The translations under genes and the position numbers were made by a program. From contig JAWRVZ010000311.1 in assembly GCA_037043235.1 (NCBI GenBank), forward strand, positions 62,001 to 126,000: 64,000 nt of DNA, in the 5' to 3' direction. The notes below the pieces were generated by a model. The model did no database searches, was not told where the DNA came from, and was given only the letters and a program-made list of their open reading frames with translations. This document shows, piece after piece, positions 48,118 to 60,100 of the stretch (positions within the stretch are counted from its first letter, which is position 1; every line of letters begins with the position of its first letter). Source of the stretch: Rhodeus uyekii (taxonomy: Eukaryota > Chordata > Actinopteri > Cypriniformes > Acheilognathidae).

Positions 48118-51100
48118 TTGTATTCTATAAAATACAGTATTTGTTCAAAATGCAGGTACCCTTATAATCTTTAATCAAAAACATTAACTTCCTCTTCCCC
48201 TCTCAACGACATCTTTTCTCTAATGACGTGTACATTGGCAAGAGGGCAGGACATTAATTCCTGCCCTCCAGAAATCTGTCACTCATATGAGATATCAGTG
48301 ATTAGCAAACGACCAATCTCCCAAAGGGCAAATCAAGTCCCACCCTACGTCTTGTTTTACTCTGATGTGTGTCATAAGGAAGAAAAGAATATTGTATATA
48401 CGAGTATCATATTTCTTTTTCATGCCGACTTTAACCACAGCTCGATTTAACTTTCTTTCGTCTTTATGTGATCAGGTGCAGAGTAAAAATGCTTTGACAA
48501 TGCAGTGGACCCCATCGGATCACATGTTTCTGTATCAGCACATCACAGAGAGCCAAAGCTATTGGAAGGCTCTGTCTGCATCTCTAAGCCTAAGACCAAA
48601 GGACGCAGCCCCTTCCTCTGGCATGTTGGTGTGTGTAGAGCTGGCAAGCACTCAATTTACTGCCCACGTGGCCGAGAATAACTTCATCATCTTCAGTGCG
48701 GAAACACTGTCGCTTTCCAAACAGCCTGGAGCCGTGCTGATGAAGACTCCTCACCTGGTGTTCAACTTTGATGGCAATGATATCTTCTCCTTTTCTGGTG
48801 CGGAGTTGAAGATGCTGGATGATCTCGAGGTGATGCAACAGCACAGATCTCAATTCTCTTTCCTCCAAACATCTCACAATCGCACCTGGTTCTTCACTGC
48901 ACCCAGTCTTGCCATCGAGTTCCCTTATCAGTACAACTTCTCCGACACTTTCGACAAGGCCATCAGCGTGCAAAAGTGGCTGAAGACTCTACACAGAGGT
49001 GCCGCCCCGCCGGCAGAGCCTTGTCGCCTGCCGCCGGATCTACTGATCCGCATCAGTCAGTTCTCCTTCGTGTTCCTGGACGACGTCTTTGAGATCAAAC
49101 TGCGCGACAATTACGAGCTAATGAAGGACGAAAGCAAGGAAAGTGCCAAGCGCCTGCAGCTGCTGGACAAGAAAGTGGCCGATCTACGCAAACAGCACGG
49201 CGAGCTCCTGCCGGCCCGAAAGATTGAGGAGCTCTATACTTCCCTTGAGCGCAAGCACATTGAGATCTATATTCAGAGATCCAAGAGACTGTACTCCAAC
49301 ACACCTATGCGCAAGTCGCTGCTTACCTGGACGGTGTCCGAGTTCGAGCTGGTGGCACTTGCTGATCAATGGTTGCACGGTCCTGATAGAATCCGAGAGC
49401 AGCTGAGGGACATAGATGGCATCAGCCCCTTCCCTAGAGATGGCCTGCAGCTGGTGGTCCAGTGGTGCCGTGCTTTTAAATTCAAGCTTAATGCGTTTCT
49501 GGGTAAGTCAAGCATGCTTCATTATTAGAGTGTCCGATCCTGCTTCTGGAGGGCCAATGTCCTGCAGTGTTTAACTCCACATTGCCACAGAACACCTTTT
49601 CTGTAGCTCAAACAGTAGAGCATGACACCAGCAACTCCACGGTCTTCAATATTCAGGGAATGCAAGAATTGATAAAATGCATACCCTAAATGCAGTCACT
49701 TTGGATAAAACCATCTACCAAATGCATGAATGGAAATGTACCTCAAAGTTTCTAGTAATCCAGAGGAACTAGATTAGCTAGTTCAAGTATGTTTAATTGT
49801 GATTGGAGCTTAACTTTGCAGGACAGTGGTCACTTCAGAAGCAGAATAAAATACTCAATCCAATGAATGATGCTTGCTTTGCTAGTTTACGATCTCTACT
49901 GTCAGTAATCTGTTCCAAACACTGTGAAATCCCTATCTAGACATCAGTTTTAGTTAACATATGCTAATGTAAAGAAAAGTTAATGCTACACTAAGAAGAC
50001 TTGGTTTCACCATGCTACATGTTAACATGTAGATAATTGGTGTTTACAACACCATGGTCATGGGTTCGATCCCAGGGAAAGCAAGAACTGATTCAATGTT
50101 TTCCTTGAATGCAATGTAAGTAGCTTTGGATAAAAGCGTCTGCCAAATGCATAAATGTAAATGTAAACATCAAATTGTGTTGAAAGCAACTGTAATTAAC
50201 TGAATAATGAATTATGATGGTCCATGATAACTACCATGCTCCTTTTCTTCTGTGGTTCAGTGCGGATCCGGGACTACCCTCGATACCTGTTTGAGATCAG
50301 AGATTGGGCCCTTTCGGGACGGTTGATGGGCACCGAGCAAGACGGGCAGCTGAGAGCAAAGCGCAAACAGGTTGTTCAGCTCGGTCAGCCATGGGGTGAT
50401 GTGACCGTTTACAGGAATATCCCACCACTGAAGTTCTACTACGATGTCCATTGTGAGTCACAACACCATCTTGATCTTGTAAGTCTGTAACATGATTGCA
50501 CAACAATGACTCAACCAGTCTTATTCTTCGTTTAGCAAATATTTCCCTCTACACCATTGTGTGGGGGCCCTGCTGGGATCCTGCTTGGACGCTGATTGGA
50601 CAGGCTGTTGATTTACTGACCAAACCTACAGCTGACCCGTCCCCTTTACTCACCTGGTGGGATAAAAGCAGAATTCTTCTGCATGGCCGCTGGGTAATGG
50701 ACATCGAACAGGCCAACCTCCACCAGCTTGCTACTGAGGTACTAACACACATTCCCAGGCTTCTCGCTAAAAAACCTTCACACGTGTAAACATCTAGTGT
50801 TGACTATGTTTAATTTGTGTAGGACCCTTACAACACTACAGAGAACTTGCACTGGGAGTGGAGCAAACTGAATTTTGACTGGAATCCTGGGCAGTTTGTC
50901 TTTAAGGGTGACCTGGATGTCAACGTTAGAACAGCTTCCAAGTATATGACTAGTTGTTGCATTGCATTAAAATGTGACTTGTGCTTTAATTTGTGATGAT
51001 TTGACGGTGTTCGGTCTGTTTCGATACAGGTATGACGACATCTGCTTCCTGCATCTCCCAAGCCTATGTATGACCCTTGACCTCCAATGGCTATGCCATG

Positions 51101-54100
51101 GTAATCCACATGACCACCATGCCGTAATGCTCTGTGCTGCAGAGAACGTTGCAGATGTCACCTCAGTCCAGCCACATGACTCCTACAGGGCTTTCCGTTC
51201 TGAAAACCTCAACCTCTCCATCACCATGGACCTCGACCAGCACTGTGGCAAAAGTTAGAACTACTTTTTTTACAAATGCTGTTAAAGGCTGGAATACACC
51301 GCATGACCTTTCAAATTGTAACAGATTTTAAAACACTAGGTGTCATAGACTTGCCAACTTTGTAAAACTGTGCATCATATACTGAACTCGCAGACTTTCA
51401 AGTCGTTTCAAAACACAAACTCGTGACTCACAAACTAGAGTCTGTGCCTGTCATACACTACATGATTTTCTGTGAACTCCAGCAAACTCGCTCTGAATTC
51501 AAACAACTAGCGTTGGCTCATCCAGATTGAAAATCGGGGTAATAGTAGTGTATTCCAGCCTTAAAGGTTATTTCAACTTTGATATTTAATTCTCTGTACT
51601 TTCTCCTAGAGCTCTGTCAGCCCAGAATCCTCCTCTACAGCAGCACTCTGCGCTGGATGCAGAACTTCTGGGCCACCTGGACCAGCGTGTCCCGGCCCAT
51701 CTGCAGAGGCAAGCTCTTCCACAGCCTCAGACCGTCCCGCAGGAAGCTTGGGCAGCACTACAAACAGATGTCCTACACAGCCTCTTTCCCACAGCTACAG
51801 GTGAAACACTGGCTTCAGTCACACAGTTCTTTTGTCTATGTATCTCTCTTATTATACAAGAAGTATTTCATTTTTGGAAATCTAGTTAAAGATTAATTGT
51901 GATTTTAAGTAATATCTAGGTTATACCTAATCTTTCTTAATGTTCCTTTTCAGGTCCATTACTGGGCTTCATTTGCTCAACAGAGAGGCATTCAGGTGGA
52001 GTGCAGTAAAGGTCATGTCTTCACCAGAGGAGCACAGAGGCTCATCCCTCAGGGTGAGAGAGCAAACAACCTTCAGTCAATCTCTCTGCTTAACACGCAG
52101 TTGAAATGTTCTGCTGAAATGATTGGTGCATGTTTTACAGCTGGCACTGTGATGAGGCGACTGATCTCTGAGTGGAACGTTACTCAGATGGTGAGCGAGC
52201 TCTCTCTGGTCACCGTGCACCTCATGGCCTCCACTTGGGACGAGACTGCCGACCACCAGATGAATGCCCAGGTGAAGAAGACCCACTTGCTCAGCCTGTC
52301 CTCGCTCAGCTACCAGAGACAGAGCAACCGCATAGAGGAGGTGATGCACTTAAATCGCATGATCATTTATCTACAGGAAATAATATTTCACATATAACAT
52401 ATCAAAAGATTCCCTAGATGAAAATTGACAAATTGAGTAGGCCTTTGGCAAATTAATATCACTGTATACATTGGTACCTCGAGATACGAAATTAATCCGT
52501 TCCGAGGCGGCCTTCGTATAATGAGTTTTTCGTATCTTGGAACACATTTTACATGTAAAATGGCTAATCCGTTCCAAGCCCTCCAAAAACACCCCATTAA
52601 ATTTCATAATAAAGCTAAATTGACCTATAAACAATTAAATAACGTAAAATGTCGAAGCTTACCTTTCGAGTGAGGCTATCTCCAAAAGTGGCGGCAGAGG
52701 AGGAAGAGGACAAATGGCAGATAACGTACGTACGTACGTACACTTAACTTTACGAAAACACATAAAAAATGTAAAGTTTCGGGTGCGAAGTGGCTGAGCT
52801 AAAGCACGCCAGCACGTACGTATAGAAGATGCATGATGGGAGGGATGTTGTCCAATTAGAGAGAAGGATCTCATGGCTTGGCTAGCATCAGGAACCAATG
52901 GGAGAGCAGGAGGATGGTGGCGAGTCTACTATAACTAAGATGGCGGCATGCGGCGCGAGTTTCAAAATTGTTATGGGGCGAATCTCGGACTTTCAGAAAC
53001 CTGTCGTATCTTGAAAACTTTACGTATGTAGAGCAGTAAAATTATTCGTCTTTGCTTTCGTAACTTGGATTTTTCGTAAGTTGAGCCTTTCGTATCTTGA
53101 GGTACTACTGTACAATACACAATACAATGTGATATCAATATATATCACTGCTTAAATTGTCTCAGGAGGTGAACTCAAAAGACGAGACGAATGCTTCCTA
53201 CACGCACAAGTTGTGTTTAGTGGACCTGCGGGCCTCTTGGACCACCACCAACAGGAACATTGCCTTTGGGTTGTATGACGGCTATAAGAAAGCAGCCGTG
53301 CTGAAGAGGAACCTCTCCACTGAGGCTCTGAAGGGTCTGCGAATTGACACCCAGGTGCAGATGAAAAAGCTGAAGCGCTCCATGTCCAGCTACTCCTCAA
53401 ACACGGCTCCTGCTACACCAGTCATCACCGCAATCACTCGCCCGGAAAAAAGTCAGAATGAAGGTACCGGTAGTCTCTTATTTTGACTGTCAGCCCGAAT
53501 ATCTGGTGCATATTGTAGCTCATTTTTGAGGTTTTATTATTTTAAAACTGGAGAGTCTACCTAGGCTTTCTTTAACCCAGTTAATCTGTTTTTGTGATCC
53601 TTTTTAGGAACCTCAATGCTGCAGAAGCTTATCGAGGAGACTGATAAATTTGTGGTCTTTTCCGAAGAGGATGCAGGAGTGAGTGACCAGCTCTGTGGTA
53701 TTGCCGCATGCCAAACCGATGATGTTTACAACCGCAACTGGTTCATAGAGCTCGTCAACTGTCAGGTACGAATTCCAGGAGCTGTAAACCATATTTCAAG
53801 GTATTGTTTTAGCCGATCTAAACATCTTCCCATATGCACGGTGTTTAGATGATGCTGCGAGGCACGGAGACTGCAGGCTGTGTGCTGGTATCTGCAGCCA
53901 AGGCACAACTACTGCAATGTGAACACCATCCTGCTTGGTACAGCGACACACTCAAGCAGAAGACTACCTGGACATGCCTGCTGGATGGTATGCAGTATTT
54001 CGCCACCATGGAGCAAAACCCCTCTGAACAAGAAGACTGGCAGTTGTGGCTGGAGGTGAGTTCAGAAATCCAGAGTTCACTCTAATATAATTTATGACTG

Positions 54101-57100
54101 GCAAAGCATTATGTTACAGCAATCAAATCCGATTTTGTGTACCTACAGGTGAAGAACATCGAGGAGCACAGGCAGAGGAACCTTGACTCAGTGCAGGAGC
54201 TGATGGAGAGTGGACAGGCTGTTGGAGGCATGGTCAGCACCACCACAGGTATGCCATTTTAAAGTGCCCACTTTAACACATTGAATCACATTGAATCAGT
54301 TCTTGCTTTCCCTGGGTTCGAACCCATGACCATGGCGTTGCTACAGGAAAGCTTCATATTAACTTCATATTTAATTTTTGGGGTCTGCACAAATCAGAAC
54401 TAATTTTCTCTCATACTGTAAATTGAGCATTTTAGGCAGAGAGTTAAAAGAGGTGGTGCAGCAGTTTTAATTTATGCTCTCTTTAAAGCCTGACTTTCTG
54501 AAAAATCCAGTCTGCTCTGATTGGTCAGCTGAACCTGTCTGTTGTGATTTAGCTGACTGCTTTGAGCGTGTGTTGGAAATGTAACGGGCCTCACAACAAC
54601 CATGTTTTAGCTCCCGTGGCTTCATGAGCAGCTGTAAACAGTATTGTAACTATTTGTCGATATGGGTATTACATACAATGTTGGGTTTTTTTTTGCCTTT
54701 GCAACAGAAAACAAAACCGCTGTAGGTTTAAAAAATAAAAATAAAAATTGTTCTTTGACAGTGAGCCGAAGAAGCCAGTAGGTGGCCATTATGCAAATGT
54801 GTAACTGGTGAATGCCACAAAAATAATGGCGGGAGGTTTTCTTTGGAAAGATTAACCTCATTTGTTGTAGGCTTTGCAACTTTTCAGATTGTTTGCATGC
54901 ACAAACATCTATATTCCACAATAAAGCAGAAGTCTCCAACCCTGCTCCTTGAAGCCTACTTCTGGTAGAGTTGAACTCCAACCCTATTCAAACACACCTA
55001 CACCAGCTAATCAAGGTATTAGGTATAACGGGTATGTGTGTTGGGACCGCAGGGTTGGGACTGAAGTCTGCAGGAAAGTAGCCGTCCAGAATCAGGGTTT
55101 ACTACCCCTGCTCTAAAGGAAAGGTAAACTAAAATCAAATTGTAATAGCTGACCTTTAATTTTTGATTTTGCATTTAATTCTTGGGGTAGACCACCACAT
55201 AATGCCCTAACAATTCCCCATAAAACCTTGGCAACTGACATAGCAGCTTGTTAAAAACACTCTTTAAAGCAAGTGACTCAATGGCCATATTAGCACTGTC
55301 ATAACAGGCATGCTTCATGTGCACTTCCAACTTTTTGGACATTCTTGTCCATGTTAAATCCACAAGAACACATGGTGTCATTTTATGTTTCATAAGGATG
55401 CTCACGAGGGCCTCTTTTACGATCACTGTGTACTTCAGCCTAGCCTGTATTGAGAGGAGCTCTGCTGCAGATATTTTACCCAGCGTTGCGTAACGAAAGT
55501 GTGGACTTGGAGGAAGACAGTGAGGGCTTCGGATTCCATTTGGGTCAGGGCCATTGAGAGTTACGATTTCTCCCATTCATTTTACTACAAGTGGGCCATC
55601 TCTCATCCTTGTGGTGGGGACTTTTGCATGTCCAATCAGCAGCCACAGTCTAGTGTTTAACGATTTAATTTGGTTCTAATTTAGACTGGAACCAGCCGTC
55701 CCAGGTGCAGGAGACCCAGCAGGTCCAGCGTATCATCTCTCGCTGTAGCTGCCGCATGTACTACATCGGGTACAGCCACGACATTGACCCTGAACTGGTC
55801 ACCTCCATCAAAGCACCAGAGATCAGTGACCGCCATGAGAAGGAAGACCTTTTAAAGAAACAGGCTGGTATGTGACCTCAAGCGAAAGAAGATTCTTTTT
55901 AGCTTAGATTTTAGCTAGATTTTTTTTTACTTTTCTGTTTTGGTCAATACAGGCGCAGTCGACACCTTCACCCTCATCCACAATGACTTGGAGATTTCTA
56001 CCAATCCTGTGCAGTACTCTATGATCCTGGACATAGTCAATAACCTGCTGCTTCATGTGGAACCCCGACGCAAGGTTCGAACTGTCTGTAAATGTCGAAA
56101 TTTTGGAATGAGTTCTTGCCTTTTATTTTTTTTGCTGATTGGAAAATTATTTTGCTTTATTTAGGAGCACAGCGAGAGGAAGCAGCGTGTGCGCTTCCAG
56201 CTAGAGATCTCCAGCAACCCTGAGGAACAGCGTAGCAGTATCTTGCACCTTCAGGAAGCGGTACGTCAGCATTTGGCTCAGATCCGGTGCCTGGAGAAAC
56301 AGATCTACTCCAACATGAGGGTTAGTGCAACATCTGCTTTCTAGCGTGTGCATTTCTCGTGAACCATAAGTCATCCACATAGCTTTCAATCAGATATCAT
56401 GTCCACCAAACTATTGAGGTTCATGCATAATGACCTTTGATTTGACCCTATACAGTCACAATCAGAGGAATTCAGAGGAGACGAGCTGTCAGACATCAAC
56501 TTGCGCCTACAGAATCAGCTCAACCAAGAGAAGACGGACATGCAGATGAAGAGTGAGGAGCTCAACATCCTCATCCGGTTGGTCACCATCACAATTCTAG
56601 CAGTTAATTAGCAATATTAGATTAAAATGTTTAGATATATCCAAGTTCTTTGCTCCTTCTCAGGTGTTTTAAGGACTTCCAACTGCAAAGAGCAAACAAA
56701 CTGGAGCTACGGAAACCACCAGAAGACGTTAGCGTTGCACGTCGTACTGAAATCTACTTCGCTCAAGCCCGCTGGTGTCTCACGGAAGAAGATGGACAGT
56801 TGGGGATAGCTGAGCTTGAACTACAGAGGTTCATGTACAGCAAGGTATGTCTGCAAGGATGTACAATTTAGAGGATTTGGTTGAGGAATGAATGTTCTCT
56901 GCCAATCATTGATAAAATTTTAGCTACAATGTATGTGACTGTGCATGATTGGCTACAGATCTCTTTAAAGGGATGTTCTCTTCCACAGTTGAATAAATCT
57001 GATGACACAGCAGAGCATCTCCTGGAATTGGGCTGGTTCACAATGAATAATCTACTTCCCAATGCTGTGTACAAGGTACAGCTGCTTAATGATTCCCACT

Positions 57101-60100
57101 GGATGTCCAAGAGGGCGTAGTTGAAATGAGAATAACATGACATTATTTCAGATGTGTCGTTGAAAGTTCTGTAAATGTTTGTGTTTTTTAACATGCATAA
57201 ATAGTCTAAACTGGCTGGTTTAGTGGACATTTTTATTTGGTGCCATTTTTTTAGGGAGAGAGCAGGACTGTTTACTAATTGTCCAATAGTAGTTAGTATT
57301 ATTTAAGAGAACCTTCCTAACAATACTCTAGTTTGACAATTCATAAGCTTGACTGTCTTCTCACCTGTCGGTCACCTAATTTATTAGTTGTCCATCAATC
57401 AACTAGTCAACTAGTTAGAGGTCCACTTTGAATTATCCTAAACTGTAGATCCCTTAGAAACATGTTGGATCTGTGTTTTGTAGGGGTGTGAGGATACACT
57501 TGGCTCACAAGACCACACATGATACTGGATGTATGAGAACAAAATGACACGATATTTCAATGGTGAAATATATAACTGGAAAAGTCTTCTAACTTAATCA
57601 AAAAATGCAAAATGGTGCATTTTGAAATGTTTTAACTAATTGAGCAATCTTGTGGTAATAAAACTAGACCCAAGTGAACAATATTTGACTTAAAAGTATA
57701 TGTTTAATAACAATGAGGCAATAATAATTTGATCAAATAAAGTATCAAAAGCAAGTAATCATATGGTTTTATTGAGTACATAATGTAATAAAATTCAATG
57801 GCCTGATTTATGTTGTTACGCATTGCATTCAAGGAACACATTGACATTTTAATCAGTTGTAATATTGGCCAAACAACATTTAATTCAAAGATCAATTTAT
57901 CTTTAATATTTGGTAATTTCTTTATGTTGGAGATGCTACGCCACTGTATTTTTTTTTTTTACATATGGACCTCAAAACATGCAAACTCAGAGGGAGGCTT
58001 CAAACTTTTATTTTGAAATTGCGCTGTTGGCGTAGGATTATCGACAATTTTTGAAAGCTGAGAAGTTGTTTCATATCAAAAGTAACCTGCTCTGTCCTGT
58101 TTGTTCGGCACGTTGTCTGTGTCCTTTTTTCAACGTTTCTGTGGTGTGAAATCGCTCTTCACCTTGATGGAAGAAAAAAAAAAGTTTTAATATCGCAAGA
58201 TCTTATGGCATAATATCTTTTCACACTCTTACTCTTTTGAAAACATGGCCCTAAACCAGCCTAATTATACAGGGCTTCCAACTAGTCATTTGGTCAACCC
58301 TCGACCAAGTTCATTTTAGCATTGTACACATCTCTTCTATTTGTTAATCTTATAACTCTGCTTGGTTTCTCTTGTGCAGCATGTAAGGGTATGTATGGAG
58401 TGGGTAAAATCCTATGTTTGTTAGTCCGACACCATCCAGTTTTTATGTTCCTGTTTGCATTCTCACTTGTAGTTTGATATTGCAGACTGGCAGAATTGCC
58501 TTCCAATTTTACATATTTTGTCTCTTATAGTTTTGCATTTCTCCAGTCATTTTTGGTTGGGTTTGATCAGCAGGATATGTATCCACTTCCATGTTTTCCT
58601 TTGTTTCATGGTTTGCATCTAAACAGATACAACTACTACAGTCAAGTGGGTGTAATTTATACTAATGTTCTGTATTGTAGGTGGTTCTGCGTCCGCAGAG
58701 CCCCTGCCAATCAGGACGCCAGCTTGCCCTACGTATCTTCAGTAAGGTCCGCCCCCCAGTTGGAGGGATTTCTGTCAAAGAGCACTTTGAGGTCACTACT
58801 AAGCAATCCATTGACGTTTGCAACATTAAACACTTTAGGATCTTAATCGCAGTAATAGCTTTCTGAAAAATGTTTGCATTTGCAGGTTAATGTGGTACCA
58901 CTCACCATTCAGCTCATGTACCAGTTCTTCAAGAGGATGATGGGATTTTTCTTCCCTGGAAGAAATGTGGAAGAAGAAGAAGTTGGAGATGAGGAAGACA
59001 AGTTCAGACTTGTTACTACGGGTTTGTGAACTTTAATTTCTTGCCATGAGCGTGTGAGGTGACCATCCTACCCCAAAGGGGATACTCAACAATCTAATTC
59101 ATTTGTAAGTATAATAACTGAAGGGGGGAAAAGAGATCCTATTGGAATAACGGTTTTATTCCATTCTGTTTCTGGTTTTCTTTTACATTCCTGTTTTAAT
59201 CACTCTCTGCACTCGCTGTGCTGACATCAATAGTTTCCCCCATGCCAATCAATATCAGTTTACATCGATTTTTTTTCTCCATTTCTCTTTCCCCCCCTCC
59301 TCTGTACCCCTATGAGGGTATTAGATTGCTGTCTGCTGATGTTATGCCACACTGATGGCCAATCCTTGGCTATTAAAAGCTCATTGCTCTTTTGACATTG
59401 AAGTGTTTTGTGTCTGGAATTGCTTCAGGGTGACTTTTGTCCACATTGGGGAGGGGCTGGTCACACAGAACATGTTTTTTTCCATTCCACTGCACTTATT
59501 TTCCATTGTTTTTCAATGTAAATGCGTGCTAGATGGTCTGTTTGACTGTTGTGCTTGCGTCTTTTGCAGTATCTCGCTCATGCCAGGCATTCGGGGGAAA
59601 TAAATGCATCTCTAGACCTTGCACTTTTTTCTGTTCCATTGACCTTTGTCCTGTGTGAAAGGCGCCTAAAGCTGGTTTTCTTGAATCACAGGTGTGGTGA
59701 AACCCAGACAGCTCTCTGAAGACTCCATAGGAGGGCTTGGACCCGGGAAAGGGGTCACGCAAGGGTTAAATCGAACCTCTGGAGTCAGGAGATCTTTTCG
59801 CAAACATCCTGAGGTATTTTATTCTAATGAAATGACCGTTAAAACATCTACTTATGATAGACACTTAAGCTCTAAATCTCTCCCCCATTCAGCATCCAGT
59901 TGATGACATTGATAAGATGAAAGAGAGAGCAGCCATGAATAATTCTTTCATCTACATCAAGATTCCTCAGGTTCCCCTCTGCGTCAGTTACAAGGTTGGT
60001 CTTGGCAGTTGTTGTTTTTTTTTTTAAAGACTTCTCTTAAAAGTTTACCATAGTTACTTCTGTCATCATTTACTCACTTTCATGTTGTTCCAAACCCTGA

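Larger units (their letters stand above)
49503..50260 (+). other. bltp2: bltp2 intron 16: hAT-like MITE split by a SINE, plus a second SINE
   Basis: The intron is largely mobile-element derived: hAT-like arms at 49530-49600 and 49741-49848 around a SINE at 49601-49740, then a 5'-truncated SINE at 50036-50166. No coding sequence. Confidence 0.7.
54249..55684. other. bltp2: bltp2 intron 27: SINE, hAT MITE, unexplained antisense open frame
   Basis: The intron contains a SINE fragment (54280-54349), a hAT-like MITE (54927-55110), and a 133-codon open frame on the minus strand (55175-55576) that I cannot identify. The remainder is unremarkable. Confidence 0.55.

Noticed and set aside
48365..49528. 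387-codon open frame that could look like a single-exon gene
   Set aside because: It is the large bltp2 exon 16 (48476-49502) with intronic extensions at both ends.
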